Positions 8,868 to 18,019 of a stretch of 64,000 bases of DNA are shown piece after piece. Below the pieces are notes generated by a model that saw only the letters and a program-made list of their open reading frames with translations, did no database searches and had not been told where the DNA came from. Made by a program: the position numbers and the translations under genes. The DNA is from Entomohabitans teleogrylli. GTDB taxonomy: Bacteria > Pseudomonadota > Gammaproteobacteria > Enterobacterales > Enterobacteriaceae. The stretch's first letter is position 1; the number at the start of each line of letters is the position of its first letter. Where the stretch lies: contig NZ_LLXO01000012.1 of assembly GCF_001484765.1 (NCBI RefSeq), forward strand, positions 186,001-250,000. The letters are read 5' to 3'.

Positions 8868-10148
8868 TTATGGTTGCGTGGCTAACTCTCTTTGTTCAAC
8901 CAGCTTTGGCGGCTTAATAACAAACCACAGAACCAGCGCGCCGATAATGTCTAAAAAAGCCAGGACGATAAAGAAGGTGGAGAATCCAATTGCGGTAACA
9001 AAAGCGCCAATGAATATATTGAATATAAGCTGCCCGGTATAACCACAACCGCCGGAAAGACCCACCACGGTGGCGACCTCATCTTTTTCAAACAAATCTG
9101 CACCCATGGTTGCAACAACGGTCGATAAACATTGATGAGAAAAAGCGCCGATACTGATTAGCAATACGGCGATATAAGGGTTAGTCACAATACTGACAAG
9201 GCCGATCGACATCATTGTTATGGCGGCGAAAGTGAAGGTGATGCGTCGTGAGTTAAGAAGACTGATACCCCGGTCATGGAAAAATTTAGCGATAAACCCG
9301 CTGGAAAGACAACCAATATCACCCAATAAAAAGGGGAGCCAGATAAACATGGCAATATCTTTCAGACTGAAGTGAAGGGTTTCAACAAAGAAAACAGGTA
9401 CCCAGAAATTAATTGTTCCCCATGCCGGTTCGGCCAGGAATCGGGTGATGCCAATACCCCAGAAATTACGTTTTTTCAGAACGTGGAGAATGGAAACACG
9501 GTTATTTTTATTGGCATCTAAGTGTTTTTCCTGCCCGGATTCAATATACTCACGTTCTTCATCAGATAATCCTTTGGCATCTTTGGGGTTTTTATAGAAG
9601 ATAAACCATACTAAAGCTGCAAATAATGCCAGACTACCGGAAACCAGAAACGCAAACTGCCAGCTGTGGAACATAATGCACCAGGCAATGAGCGGCGGGG
9701 CCAACATTGCTCCCAATGACGTTCCGGTGTTGAAAAAACCAGCGGCAATGCCGCGTTCTTTAGCCGGAAACCATGTGGAGACTGTCTTGATACCAGAAGG
9801 GAAGACTGAAGCCTCGCTGATACCCATAATACCGCGCATAAAGGCTAAACCCTGCCACGAGCCGGCTAATGCATGGCCCATGGTGGCAAGGCCCCATATA
9901 ATAATACAAATACCGAAACTGAGTTTTAAGCCGATTAAATCGATAAAAAATCCCATTATGGGCTGGCCTATGGTATAGGCCAGCTGGAATGCGCTGACAA
10001 CCCATGAGTACTGTTCTTTTGTTATTCCCATGGTTTGCATTATCGTTGGTGCGGCGACGCCTAATGCCGTCCTGTCCAGATAGTTAATAACTGTGATGAA
10101 ACATACAAGGACAATAATATGCCATCTGTAGTGTTTGATTTTTTTCAT
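8868..10148 (-). CDS. MFS transporter, anion:cation symporter (ACS) type
   Basis: 426 residues with about 12 transmembrane helices and the start MKKIKHYRWHIIVLVCFITV followed by INYLDRTALGVAAP, characteristic of the ACS subfamily (hexuronate, glucarate and similar organic-anion carriers). The region after helix 2 (GFFIDLIGLKLSFG) matches the MFS inter-helix signature position. It lies 113 bases after the flavoprotein gene in the same direction, so it probably imports the organic acid degraded by this cluster, driven by the proton gradient. The gene is more AT-rich than the backbone genes. Substrate is inferred only as a carboxylate. Confidence 0.88.
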   Translation of the reverse strand: MKKIKHYRWHIIVLVCFITVINYLDRTALGVAAPTIMQTMGITKEQYSWVVSAFQLAYTIGQPIMGFFIDLIGLKLSFGICIIIWGLATMGHALAGSWQGLAFMRGIMGISEASVFPSGIKTVSTWFPAKERGIAAGFFNTGTSLGAMLAPPLIAWCIMFHSWQFAFLVSGSLALFAALVWFIFYKNPKDAKGLSDEEREYIESGQEKHLDANKNNRVSILHVLKKRNFWGIGITRFLAEPAWGTINFWVPVFFVETLHFSLKDIAMFIWLPFLLGDIGCLSSGFIAKFFHDRGISLLNSRRITFTFAAITMMSIGLVSIVTNPYIAVLLISIGAFSHQCLSTVVATMGADLFEKDEVATVVGLSGGCGYTGQLIFNIFIGAFVTAIGFSTFFIVLAFLDIIGALVLWFVIKPPKLVEQRELATQP

Positions 10149-10261
10149 GGTTAACCCTTTGATATTGTAATGGTACTGCTGTGTGAGTTTATGAAATATC
10201 TAACCCTGCCCTGATTAAGTTACCCTGACTATAAAATTCAGTGCCTGAAGTAAAATTTAAG

Positions 10262-12337
10262 TTATCCTGATTGATATATATTGCCGAGAAGAAAGTCGGG
10301 CCATTTCTTCTCAAAATAATTATTTTTTACATCAGGGATGTCGCGTAATTTTTTCTGGCTGATAATAAATTTCTTCTGGAGAAATTGAATTGTTAATTTT
10401 TTATTTCTATCGTTTGCCTGCTCAGGGCGAAAGCGCCATTGTTCCGCAGGGCCCTGTCGGGTTAATGGCAAACAATCGCCTTGTTTGTCGAGAATAATCC
10501 GCGCGCCGCGACTGCCCCCGCCATTGGCGACATAATGATTTAACATCGCCAGTACTGCGGCAGAGGTCAGGGCCATGTGCCGCCACATAAATAACTCCGT
10601 TACTTCGGCGGTATGATGAATCGTCAGGCCATGGTGAGAAATCGCCTCTACGAGTCGCCAGGCATCACTGCTCGCCTGGCTTATTTCGTCAGCATGGCAT
10701 ATAAAGCCTGCCGAATCGGACATCCGCGCCTGGATCTGTTTTTTTATCGTGATTATCGACTGGCCTTCCGGATTAGCTAATGCCTGCTCAATGATGTTTC
10801 TGATAGCGGCTAATTCAGCACCAGCCTGTCGTCTGACATCGTAATGAGGTGTCTGGCGAGCGGTGTTCGCGATGTAGCGCGCCAGCCGCACTGCGAAAAC
10901 CTGGCCGGCATTCAACGCCGCGCCGCCGGGGCGTGTAACGCCGTGGGTACCTGCGACTTCGCCGACAGCGAAACAGCCTGGCAGAGAGGTTTGTCCCCAG
11001 ATATCCACTTCAATACCGCCGTTCATATGCTGGTTATTCATGGCGAATTGCAGGGGGGCCTGCGCCAGATCGTAACCATGCATTTTATATAAGGCGATGG
11101 ATAGTGGATTCATTTGTCTGAGACGATCAATCGGCCGTTCACCCAGCGCCTCGTTATTCTCCAGATATGCACGTACATCCTCATCCAGTCGCTGTAACGA
11201 AAAGGGCTCATCTCCTGTTACCGGCAATGGATTACGCCTGAAGTCCATAAAAACATGGCGGCCCAATTGTTGCTCTTGTGCCACAGCCATATCCAGCAGG
11301 CTGGAGCCAAAATCCATCACTCTGGTGGCGTGGAATGGCCATTGATAACCTTTGCGGAAGATATTCGACGCCAGCTCTTGTGTGGTGCGATAGTAGTTCG
11401 CCAGAAAATTGTGTTCATTTCCCTTGTCATCCACCGAGTAGATATACGGAATGACTTGTACGTAAGTGCCGGACAAATTCCACGGAAAGGCGCTGCGCGG
11501 TGTTCCAATACCGAACTGGCTTTCGGTGAGGTTGGTCAGTGTTAGCCCTTCTTCCAGCGCCAGCCCCAGCGAACCGAAACATTTTTTCGGATAAACGCTG
11601 TCGCGGTAGAGTTCGCCAGGACCGCCCGTTGCCAGTACGACGTTGGGTGCTGTCACCAGCGCCAGTCCCCATGGATTATGTCGCCGTGAGCCGGTCGCCA
11701 GAATAGCGCCGGCAACGCGTTCTGTACCATCGTCGTTGCGCTGGCGCAGGAGTTTAATCACCGTGGCGTTGTTTAACACCGGGATATTGAGCCGCTGTAC
11801 TTCTTCGAGCAGTACCTTGACCATGAGCCGCGAGGTTCGTGGACCACAGGAGGTGGCTCGCCCGGCTTCATCGTGATCGGTCTGATAGCGCAGAATCGCG
11901 CCCAGGCGATCCTCGGGTAATTCCAGGCCCAGATACTGTAGACCGCCCAGGGTATGTAGCGAACCGACGGCTTCCACATAAGCGGTGTCGTAATCCATTG
12001 CCCCTCCGCTGGCCAGCGCCTGTGCCAGCTTCAGAAAGTTATCGCCCTTTCCGGCGGTGGCGGCGGTAAACAGCGTCTGTTTATCCGATCCTGAGCAGGC
12101 AGAGGTGCCCATGTATAAGCCGGCGGTTGCCAGCAGGGTATTCTGATGGCGGCGCTCTAATTCCACTGCCGCGCGTAGACCGGCAGCGCCGCTGCCGATC
12201 ACCAGCACATCGGCTTGCCGGATCGGATAGTTCACACCGTCGATATTCACCACCGAGACGGGCTCTGCCGGCGTAAATCCTTTTGGAAAAGAGACATGTG
12301 TCAGGGCGTCAAGAATGGCATCATTAATTTGGCTCAT
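10262..12337 (-). CDS. FAD-binding protein, fumarate reductase/aspartate oxidase type
   Basis: 691 residues. An N-terminal dinucleotide fold (DVLVIGSGAAGLRAAVE, G48-x-G50-x-x-G53) and the C-terminal flavin signature MNGGIEVDIWGQTSLPGC plus FAVGEVAGTHGVTRPGG place it in the fumarate reductase/succinate dehydrogenase flavoprotein family; the Arg in VTRPGG sits where the catalytic Arg of that family lies. A helical C-terminal domain follows and the last 50 residues are lysine-rich and AT-rich in coding. No iron-sulfur subunit gene is adjacent, so it may work as a single-chain oxidase or reductase, perhaps making or reducing an alpha,beta double bond. Its start overlaps the CoA-transferase end by 14 bases. 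The exact reaction is unknown. Confidence 0.87.
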   Translation of the reverse strand: MSQINDAILDALTHVSFPKGFTPAEPVSVVNIDGVNYPIRQADVLVIGSGAAGLRAAVELERRHQNTLLATAGLYMGTSACSGSDKQTLFTAATAGKGDNFLKLAQALASGGAMDYDTAYVEAVGSLHTLGGLQYLGLELPEDRLGAILRYQTDHDEAGRATSCGPRTSRLMVKVLLEEVQRLNIPVLNNATVIKLLRQRNDDGTERVAGAILATGSRRHNPWGLALVTAPNVVLATGGPGELYRDSVYPKKCFGSLGLALEEGLTLTNLTESQFGIGTPRSAFPWNLSGTYVQVIPYIYSVDDKGNEHNFLANYYRTTQELASNIFRKGYQWPFHATRVMDFGSSLLDMAVAQEQQLGRHVFMDFRRNPLPVTGDEPFSLQRLDEDVRAYLENNEALGERPIDRLRQMNPLSIALYKMHGYDLAQAPLQFAMNNQHMNGGIEVDIWGQTSLPGCFAVGEVAGTHGVTRPGGAALNAGQVFAVRLARYIANTARQTPHYDVRRQAGAELAAIRNIIEQALANPEGQSIITIKKQIQARMSDSAGFICHADEISQASSDAWRLVEAISHHGLTIHHTAEVTELFMWRHMALTSAAVLAMLNHYVANGGGSRGARIILDKQGDCLPLTRQGPAEQWRFRPEQANDRNKKLTIQFLQKKFIISQKKLRDIPDVKNNYFEKKWPDFLLGNIYQSG

Positions 12338-13877
12338 GATGCCCCTCCATCGGCGTGAACAGCGCGCTGTCCATCAGACGCGGCTGTTTTATGAGCGGTT
12401 GGAACGCCATATAAGGCAAAATATCGCGTTCGATGTCGATGCCGGGAGCGATCTCCGTCAACTCGACGCCTTCCCCGGTCAGCCTGAAGACCGCTCGTTC
12501 AGTGATGTAAAGCACCTCCTGACCGCGCTGTCGTGCATATGCGCCGCTGAAGGTAATTTTTTCTACCTGAGCCACCAGCTTCGGCACCTGGCCTGGCTGG
12601 ACGATTTGCAAACCATCCTGGGTGACATTGATTTTGCTGCCCCTGGCGTCAAATGTGCCGCAAAAAACCACTTTATGGGCATTTTGTGCAATTTCAATAA
12701 AGCCGCCCGGGCCAATAAGATTGCCGTTGAGATGCGAAACGTTGACATTGCCTTGTTGATCCATCTCTCCCATGCCGAGGAAAGTGATATCCGCGCCGCC
12801 GCCGCTGTAGAAGTCAAATTGATCCAGCGAGGGGATAATCGCATCGGCATTTCGCGCGCAGCCAAATAGCGCGTCATCAAGCATCATGCCGTTATGTACC
12901 CCCTGTTCGACGCTCAGCCATAGGGTGTTAAATGGCACACCTTCACGCAGGGCTATGCCTGGAATGCCGCCGGGCATCCCAAAACCAAAGTTGGTGGATG
13001 CGCCAGCGACCAGCTCGCGCGCGGCGCGGCGGGCAATCAGCCGACGAACGGGATGAGAGACCAGTTCAATAGAGTTTTGTGAGCAAAGACGGCGGTGTTG
13101 GCCGCTGATGGTCAGATCGTAACCACCCAGGTAAGTTTGCGGCTGGTCGTGGTATTCCACGATACCGTTAACCAGAATGCCTGGTATTTTTACCGAACGC
13201 GGCGTTATGGAACCTGTTTCGAGTATATCGCGTACCTGAACGAAAACTTTTCCCCCGCTGTTATGCGCAGCCAGCGCCATAGAATAGCAATCCAGGTCAA
13301 CCGCTTCCTCTTCCAGGCTGATATTGCCGCGCAAGTCAGCATAGGTGCCGCGTAAAATGGCGTAATCCACCTTAAACGGTCGATAGCGCAATTTTGTTTC
13401 GCCATCAATTTCGATTAATTCCACCAGATCTTCGGTGCTGCGGGCATTGGATTTGCCTCCGCCATGGCGCGGATCGACAAAGGTTCCCAGGCCGACATGG
13501 GTAATCAGGCCGGGTCGGCCGGCGCCGATTTCACGTAATAACGTCTGGATCACGCCACTGGGAAAACACCAGGCCTCAATCTGCTGGCTTTTAATCAGCG
13601 CCTGCATTCTTGGTGACCAGGTAAAATGCCCGGCAATGACGCGTTTCAGCATCCCGGCGTGAGCAAAACGGTTGGTTCCTTTACTATCACGATCGCCAAT
13701 ACCTAATGAATGTACCAGCGTTAGGTCGCGAGGATGTCCGGTTTCCAGAAAACGTTTTTCCAGCGCCTGTAGCAGATAATCGGCTTCTACCATCCCTCCA
13801 CCATTACCGCTGATGGCAATGGTTGCTCCATCCTGAATGGTGGCGACCAGCGATTCGGCCGTCATTAACTTATTCAT
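12324..13877 (-). CDS. Acyl-CoA:acetate/3-ketoacid CoA-transferase (YdiF-like, class I)
   Basis: 517 residues with both alpha and beta parts of a class I CoA-transferase in one chain, as in YdiF. The alpha half includes IAISGNGGGMVEADYLL and the beta half GFGMPGGIPGIALRE followed by LWLSVEQGVHNG, where the Glu of SVEQG occupies the site of the catalytic glutamate that forms the enzyme-CoA thioester. It would activate a carboxylic acid by taking CoA from acetyl-CoA or another donor. It lies between the crotonase (33 bases upstream) and the flavoprotein (14-base overlap), so it probably forms the CoA ester that the hydratases act on. Substrate unknown. Confidence 0.9.
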   Translation of the reverse strand: MNKLMTAESLVATIQDGATIAISGNGGGMVEADYLLQALEKRFLETGHPRDLTLVHSLGIGDRDSKGTNRFAHAGMLKRVIAGHFTWSPRMQALIKSQQIEAWCFPSGVIQTLLREIGAGRPGLITHVGLGTFVDPRHGGGKSNARSTEDLVELIEIDGETKLRYRPFKVDYAILRGTYADLRGNISLEEEAVDLDCYSMALAAHNSGGKVFVQVRDILETGSITPRSVKIPGILVNGIVEYHDQPQTYLGGYDLTISGQHRRLCSQNSIELVSHPVRRLIARRAARELVAGASTNFGFGMPGGIPGIALREGVPFNTLWLSVEQGVHNGMMLDDALFGCARNADAIIPSLDQFDFYSGGGADITFLGMGEMDQQGNVNVSHLNGNLIGPGGFIEIAQNAHKVVFCGTFDARGSKINVTQDGLQIVQPGQVPKLVAQVEKITFSGAYARQRGQEVLYITERAVFRLTGEGVELTEIAPGIDIERDILPYMAFQPLIKQPRLMDSALFTPMEGHHEPN

Positions 13878-13910
13878 ATACTGTTCCCTGGTGATGGTTT
13901 TTTAGATAAC

Positions 13911-14687
13911 TTATTGATTTTGAAAATTAATGTCACATTTTTGCCCAAAGACGCGAGTCGCCTGCTGGCAGTCCTGCGTTGCGGACATTAATCCAGCCAG
14001 TAACTGGTGCTGATACTCGGTATGTTTATTTTCCAGCGTTAAAATGAGCTGTTTAATATGCGCCAATGCCGCCGGAGCACATTTTTCCAGGTGAGTTAAT
14101 TGATTGGCTATCCAGTCGCCTGTTTGATCCTGATCGACAATTTCGTTAATTAAGCCGGTGGTCAGCGCTTGTTGCGCGGTGAGGCGTTTGCCTAACATCA
14201 GCATCTGGCGGGCGAGATTCGGGCCTACCTGATTAAGCAGACGTTCAATCCCCATCCAGCCGGGAATCATGCCAAGTGTAACTTCCGGGGTGGAAAATGT
14301 TGCATGGGGACGTGCGATACGAATATCGCAGCACAGGGCAAGTTCAATACCTCCACCGATAGTGTGACCGTTGATATTCGCTATCGTCAATTGAGGAAGG
14401 TTACGCAGCCGACTAAATACCTGGTTGCCGCGCTTAATCCATTTTCTGCCCATATTTAATGGCGAATAGCCTGACCAGGATTTAATATCGCCGCCGGCGC
14501 AGAAAAATTGCTTACCGTTAGCGGTTAATTCGACTAAACGTAGTGTGGCGCTGTTTTCGATGTCATCTAAGTAATGATCGAGGAGTTCAATCATCTCTTC
14601 ATTAATGGCATGACATTTATCTTCGCGATTCAGCGTCAGGCAACAGGAGGTCGCCGTTCTGCTGAACAGAATGGGTTGGCCGCTCAT
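13911..14687 (-). CDS. Enoyl-CoA hydratase/isomerase (crotonase family)
   Basis: 258 residues, the usual length for the family. Oxyanion-hole segments are visible at FFCAGGDIKSW and INGHTIGGGIELALCCDIRIA, and STPEVTLGMIPGWMGIERL follows, the typical crotonase core. The C-terminal 40 residues are helical. It would hydrate or isomerise a CoA thioester made by the neighbouring CoA-transferase. It follows the TIM-barrel gene by nine bases in the same operon. Crotonases catalyse many reactions, so the specific one cannot be assigned. Confidence 0.9.
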   Translation of the reverse strand: MSGQPILFSRTATSCCLTLNREDKCHAINEEMIELLDHYLDDIENSATLRLVELTANGKQFFCAGGDIKSWSGYSPLNMGRKWIKRGNQVFSRLRNLPQLTIANINGHTIGGGIELALCCDIRIARPHATFSTPEVTLGMIPGWMGIERLLNQVGPNLARQMLMLGKRLTAQQALTTGLINEIVDQDQTGDWIANQLTHLEKCAPAALAHIKQLILTLENKHTEYQHQLLAGLMSATQDCQQATRVFGQKCDINFQNQ

Positions 14688-14696
14688 GATTAATCC

Positions 14697-15539
14697 TTAA
14701 CAATAGTGCGCGATACGATCGACGCTAATATCCAGAATGTGGTTGATATCTTTTTGCCACCAGTACGAGGAAAAAATTTCCAGCTCGATTGCGCCATTAA
14801 ATCCTGTGTTTTCTACCCACTGGCGAATGGCTGGAATATCAATAACCCCATCGCCAGGCATTCCCCGCCCGTTAACCAGATCATTGGTCGGCACCAGCCA
14901 GTCGGAGACGTGGAAAGCGAGGATGCGCTTTCCGGCGCGCCGGATCTGGCTGGCGAGGTCGGGATCCCACCAGACGTGGTACACGTCAACCGCGACGCCA
15001 AGCCCAAATTCACCATCGGGATCCAGCTCATCGCACCAGTCCAGCGCCTGGCGCAGGGTACACAGGCAGGAGCGATCGGCGGTGGTCATCGGATGCAGGG
15101 GCTCCAGGGCGAGTGGTACCCCCACAGCGCGCGAGTGCGGCAATAGCTGGCGAATACCTTCTTTCACCTGATTACGTGCTTCATCCAGGTCTTTGCTACC
15201 CTGCGCCAGGCCGCCGACCACCTGGATATAACAGGCGGCGTTAAGCTGGGCGGCATCGTCCAGCGCCCGCTGGTTGTCGGCAATCGCCCGGCGCCGCTCC
15301 GCGAGCGTGGGCGCAGTGTAATAGCTGCTGCGGCACAGGCCGGAAACTGCCATATTGTTGGCCGCCAGTTGGCGGGCAATATCCGGCAAATGTTGATTTT
15401 CCAGCTCCCGTCGCCAGGGGGCGATAGCGCCGATGCCGCGCTGCGCGCAGGCGTCAATGATGGCGGGCAGCGGGCTGTTAAATCCCAGCGTCGCGGTGTT
15501 GATGCTGTAGAGGTCAGGGCGCTGGAGTAGGTTTCTCAT
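14697..15539 (-). CDS. Sugar phosphate isomerase/epimerase-type TIM barrel
   Basis: 280 residues of the AP-endonuclease-2 fold shared by IolE, IolI, hydroxypyruvate isomerase and 3-dehydroshikimate dehydratase. The expected metal ligands can be seen: E146 (LALEPLHP), D185 and H188 (VAVDVYHVWW), H210 (LAFHVSDW) and E254 (IELEIFSS). Such enzymes isomerise, epimerise or dehydrate sugars and cyclic polyols with a divalent metal. It lies eight bases after the SDR gene and nine before the crotonase. An isomerase/dehydratase with an SDR and CoA enzymes suggests a polyhydroxylated or alicyclic acid as substrate; this is inference. Confidence 0.85.
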   Translation of the reverse strand: MRNLLQRPDLYSINTATLGFNSPLPAIIDACAQRGIGAIAPWRRELENQHLPDIARQLAANNMAVSGLCRSSYYTAPTLAERRRAIADNQRALDDAAQLNAACYIQVVGGLAQGSKDLDEARNQVKEGIRQLLPHSRAVGVPLALEPLHPMTTADRSCLCTLRQALDWCDELDPDGEFGLGVAVDVYHVWWDPDLASQIRRAGKRILAFHVSDWLVPTNDLVNGRGMPGDGVIDIPAIRQWVENTGFNGAIELEIFSSYWWQKDINHILDISVDRIAHYC

Positions 15540-15547
15540 CGGCCACC

Positions 15548-16339
15548 TCAGAAACGCGGCATGCTCAGCCCGCCGTCGATGGCGACAGGCTGACCACAGG
15601 TGTAGATCATTTTTCCTTCCGCCATCGCCCGTACCGTAGAAGCAATGTCTTGCGGATAGCCCCAGCGTCCCCAGGGGACCAGTCCATTGGCGATTAATTC
15701 ATCGTAATAAGCGGTTGCGGGAATAGTCATATCGGTTTTGATCAGACCCGGGCGGATCTCGTAGACGCCGATATGATCCGCGCACAGCCTGGCGGCAAAC
15801 AGCCGCGCGGCGGCGGAAACAGCGGTTTTGGCGATAGTGTATTCGCCACGGTTCATTGCCAGCATCACGGCGTTGATGGAACTGACAAAAATGATTGAGC
15901 GGTGCGGCAGCTCGCCATGCGGTTTTGGTTGCGCCAGCAGACGCTTGCTGAATGCCTGGGCGAGGAAGAACGGCGCGCGGGTGTTGATGGTGATGTTTTC
16001 ATCGAAGCTGTCGGGCTTCAGGTCGAGAATATCGCCGCGTTTCTTCACTGAAATACCGGCATTATTGAGCAGGCAATCCAGACGCCCCCATCGATTTTGC
16101 GCGGCATCAAGCATCTCCTCATGAAGCGTAAGATCGCCAATATTTGCCGGGAAGATAATTACGTCAGCACCTTCCGCTATACATTCCTGCTGCGTCGCGG
16201 CAAGTTTTTCAATGCTATCGCTGTCGGGGCGATCGTTAATCAGTAGATTGAATCCTGCTCGCGCTAACTCAACGGCGCAGCCTTTACCGATACCGCGAGC
16301 GGCGCCAGTGATAACGGCGACAGGTCTGTCAGATGTCAT
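15548..16339 (-). CDS. SDR-family NAD(P)-dependent oxidoreductase
   Basis: 263 residues of the classical short-chain dehydrogenase type: TGAARGIG at 11-18, NNAG at 92-95, and the catalytic Ser153/154, Tyr167 and Lys171 (YTIAK). The C-terminus VAIDGGLSMPRF is typical of 3-oxoacyl reductase-like members. It is the first gene of the minus-strand cluster, with GAGG eight bases before its ATG, and its promoter lies in the control region shared with the divergent TetR gene. It would oxidise a hydroxyl of the substrate or reduce a ketone. Cofactor preference is not clear. Confidence 0.9.
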   Translation of the reverse strand: MTSDRPVAVITGAARGIGKGCAVELARAGFNLLINDRPDSDSIEKLAATQQECIAEGADVIIFPANIGDLTLHEEMLDAAQNRWGRLDCLLNNAGISVKKRGDILDLKPDSFDENITINTRAPFFLAQAFSKRLLAQPKPHGELPHRSIIFVSSINAVMLAMNRGEYTIAKTAVSAAARLFAARLCADHIGVYEIRPGLIKTDMTIPATAYYDELIANGLVPWGRWGYPQDIASTVRAMAEGKMIYTCGQPVAIDGGLSMPRF

Positions 16340-16403
16340 CTTTAAACCTCATTAATCATGTCGTTTTATAATGGGGACTAAGATGCCTTTAGATTAAATC
16401 TGG

Positions 16404-16425
16404 ATCAACCATCTGGTTGGTTGAT
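16404..16425. promoter_or_regulatory. Inverted repeat, candidate TetR operator upstream of the SDR cluster
   Basis: ATCAACCA (16404-16411) and TGGTTGAT (16418-16425) form a perfect 8-bp inverted repeat with a six-base spacer, 65 bases before the SDR start. Size and symmetry suit a TetR-family dimer. Confidence 0.5.
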
Positions 16426-16703
16426 GCGTGAGAATGATCACGAACGTTTTTTTAACATAATGAATTATATCTATTTTTTATCTGAGTGGTCAGTTGTGTG
16501 TAGGAAGGGGCCGTTAGGGAATGTATGCCGGCCCGGAAACGGGCGCTGGTTTCATTCTCTGGCATCCATGCCTGGATTGGTTCAGCCGTGGCGGGTTGAT
16601 GCCATGCTGAAGGGATCGTTACGCAGTGGCGCTTTCGGACTTTCCTTTCTCCCGCCCGGGGAGGAGGATTTAACGCCTGACCGGTTTTTGTATGAAAAAC
16701 GCT

Positions 16704-16749
16704 CATAATCTTGTCCTGAATGAGTATATAATAGGGAAGCAAGATTATG
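16704..16749. promoter_or_regulatory. Inverted half-sites flanking the tetR promoter
   Basis: CATAATCTTG (16704-16713) and its exact complement CAAGATTATG (16740-16749) flank the -10 box TATAAT at 16727-16732, 13 bases before the TetR start. The arrangement suggests autoregulation. The half-sites differ from those at 16404-16425. Confidence 0.5.
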
Positions 16750-16762
16750 GTGAGGAATTAAG

Positions 16763-17392
16763 ATGTATTTTGATACCAGCAATGTGCAGAGCCTGAAAGA
16801 AAAGCTGCTATTGTGCGCGATTAATGAATTTGCTGAATATGGTTATGAAGGTGCCAGAGTAGATAATATCGTGAAAGCAGCTAATTGCAGTAAGCAAACT
16901 GTTTATCACCATTTTGGTAATAAAGAAAATTTATTTATTGAAGTTCTCGAATATAGTTGGAATGATATTCGTGAAAAAGAAAGGCACATTGATTTTTCAG
17001 GACTTTCTCCGGTGCAGTCAATGGAGAAGTTTATTGATTTCACATGGGATTACTTTGTGCAAAACCCATGGTTTATAAAAATCATTCATTCTGAAAACCA
17101 GAGCCGTGGTGAGCATTATAAAAAATCATTACGCTTGCCAGAGATCAATCATTCGCATCTGGAGTTAATGGAAGGATTACTGGAAGAGGGAAAAAAGCAA
17201 AATATTTTTAAACAGGATATTGATCCACTCCAGGTGAATATTAGCCTTGCCGCTTTGGGGGGGTATTATATCCTCAATCAACATACGCTGGGGCTGGTTT
17301 ATCATATTAATATGGTATCCCCCGAAGCCCTGGAGACCAGGCGCAGAGTCATCAAAGAGACGCTGCTGAGCTGGCTCCTGGTGGCAAAATGA
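16763..17392 (+). CDS. TetR/AcrR-family transcriptional regulator
   Basis: 209 residues. The N-terminal helix-turn-helix is clear: [21 protein letters not shown] then [17 protein letters not shown] at about 18-58. The C-terminal helical ligand domain contains [18 protein letters not shown], resembling TetR_C domains of CoA-pathway regulators such as the RutR/NicR-like group, but I cannot name the ligand. The gene is divergent from the seven-gene cluster and AT-rich compared with backbone genes, consistent with acquisition together with the cluster. AGGA is correctly placed before the ATG. It probably represses the cluster and itself through the inverted repeats in the shared region. Confidence 0.9.
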   Translation: MYFDTSNVQSLKEKLLLCAINEFAEYGYEGARVDNIVKAANCSKQTVYHHFGNKENLFIEVLEYSWNDIREKERHIDFSGLSPVQSMEKFIDFTWDYFVQNPWFIKIIHSENQSRGEHYKKSLRLPEINHSHLELMEGLLEEGKKQNIFKQDIDPLQVNISLAALGGYYILNQHTLGLVYHINMVSPEALETRRRVIKETLLSWLLVAK

Positions 17393-17407
17393 TGCAATGT
17401 GCGGGCA

Positions 17408-18019
17408 CTATTGCGCCCGAATAAAATTGCCGCCCGGCTGGCGGGTAAACAGCGCCTGCTGACCATTGCCGATATCCACCATCAGGCCCGTCACTACGCC
17501 GCGGCTATCCTGGCGAATCTGCACCACCTGGCCGGAGCGTAAGTTGCTCAATGGCTTACCCGCTCCTTCTACCTGCGCCATGGCGTATACGTCGGCTGGC
17601 GGCAGATTATGATCGCGAAATACCTGAGCCAACGTCTTCCCCGCTTCGATCTGGTAACTACGCCACTGTTGCTGCTCATTGTTATTCTGCGCGGCTGGCG
17701 GCGGGCTATCATCCGGCTGCTCTTCCTGCACCGGTTGCGGATCAATCGGCGCAACCGGCTGGTTCGCGGTGGGGTCGGGAGAGACTATCTCCGGCTGAGC
17801 CGCAGGCGGCTGTCCGGGGAGATTAAGCGGCGTTTCGCGGGTTACCGCGGGTCCGGAAGGCGTATCGGGAGAGGGCCACAGAAAGCCCACCACCATAACC
17901 AGCGCGGCGATAATTATCCCGCGGCGGTGCGGCGGCGGCAGGGGATCCATCAGCCGGATGTTGTCCGGCGCGTGCCAGATTCGCGTCAGCAAAGGTTTGA
18001 TAGCAAATCGTACAGGCAT
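17408..18019 (-). CDS. ytfB: OapA-family cell-envelope/cell-division protein YtfB
   Basis: 203 residues. One transmembrane helix (about 34-49, IIIAALVMVVGFLWP), a proline-rich periplasmic linker (about 50-115) and a C-terminal LysM-like OapA domain (YQIEAGKTLAQVFRDHNLPP... GQVVQIRQD). In E. coli YtfB is an envelope protein that affects cell division and adhesion. Length is close to the E. coli protein, and position before divergent fklB is the conserved arrangement. The stop is 15 bases from the end of the convergent tetR gene, marking the boundary of the accessory block. Confidence 0.93.
   Translation of the reverse strand: MPVRFAIKPLLTRIWHAPDNIRLMDPLPPPHRRGIIIAALVMVVGFLWPSPDTPSGPAVTRETPLNLPGQPPAAQPEIVSPDPTANQPVAPIDPQPVQEEQPDDSPPPAAQNNNEQQQWRSYQIEAGKTLAQVFRDHNLPPADVYAMAQVEGAGKPLSNLRSGQVVQIRQDSRGVVTGLMVDIGNGQQALFTRQPGGNFIRAQ

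Larger units (their letters stand above)
16340..16762. promoter_or_regulatory. Divergent control region between the SDR cluster and tetR
   Basis: This 423-base gap holds two inverted repeats listed separately, an AT-rich -10-like TATAAA on the minus strand about 25-30 bases before the SDR start, and TATAAT at 16727-16732 for the TetR gene. The middle (about 16490-16690) is GC-richer, has short open frames on both strands and no recognisable gene; it looks like inserted or decayed sequence rather than ordinary promoter DNA. Confidence 0.6.

Noticed and set aside
16452-16742. 96-codon minus-strand open frame in the tetR control region
   Set aside because: No family, spans promoter elements of tetR and lacks a ribosome site.
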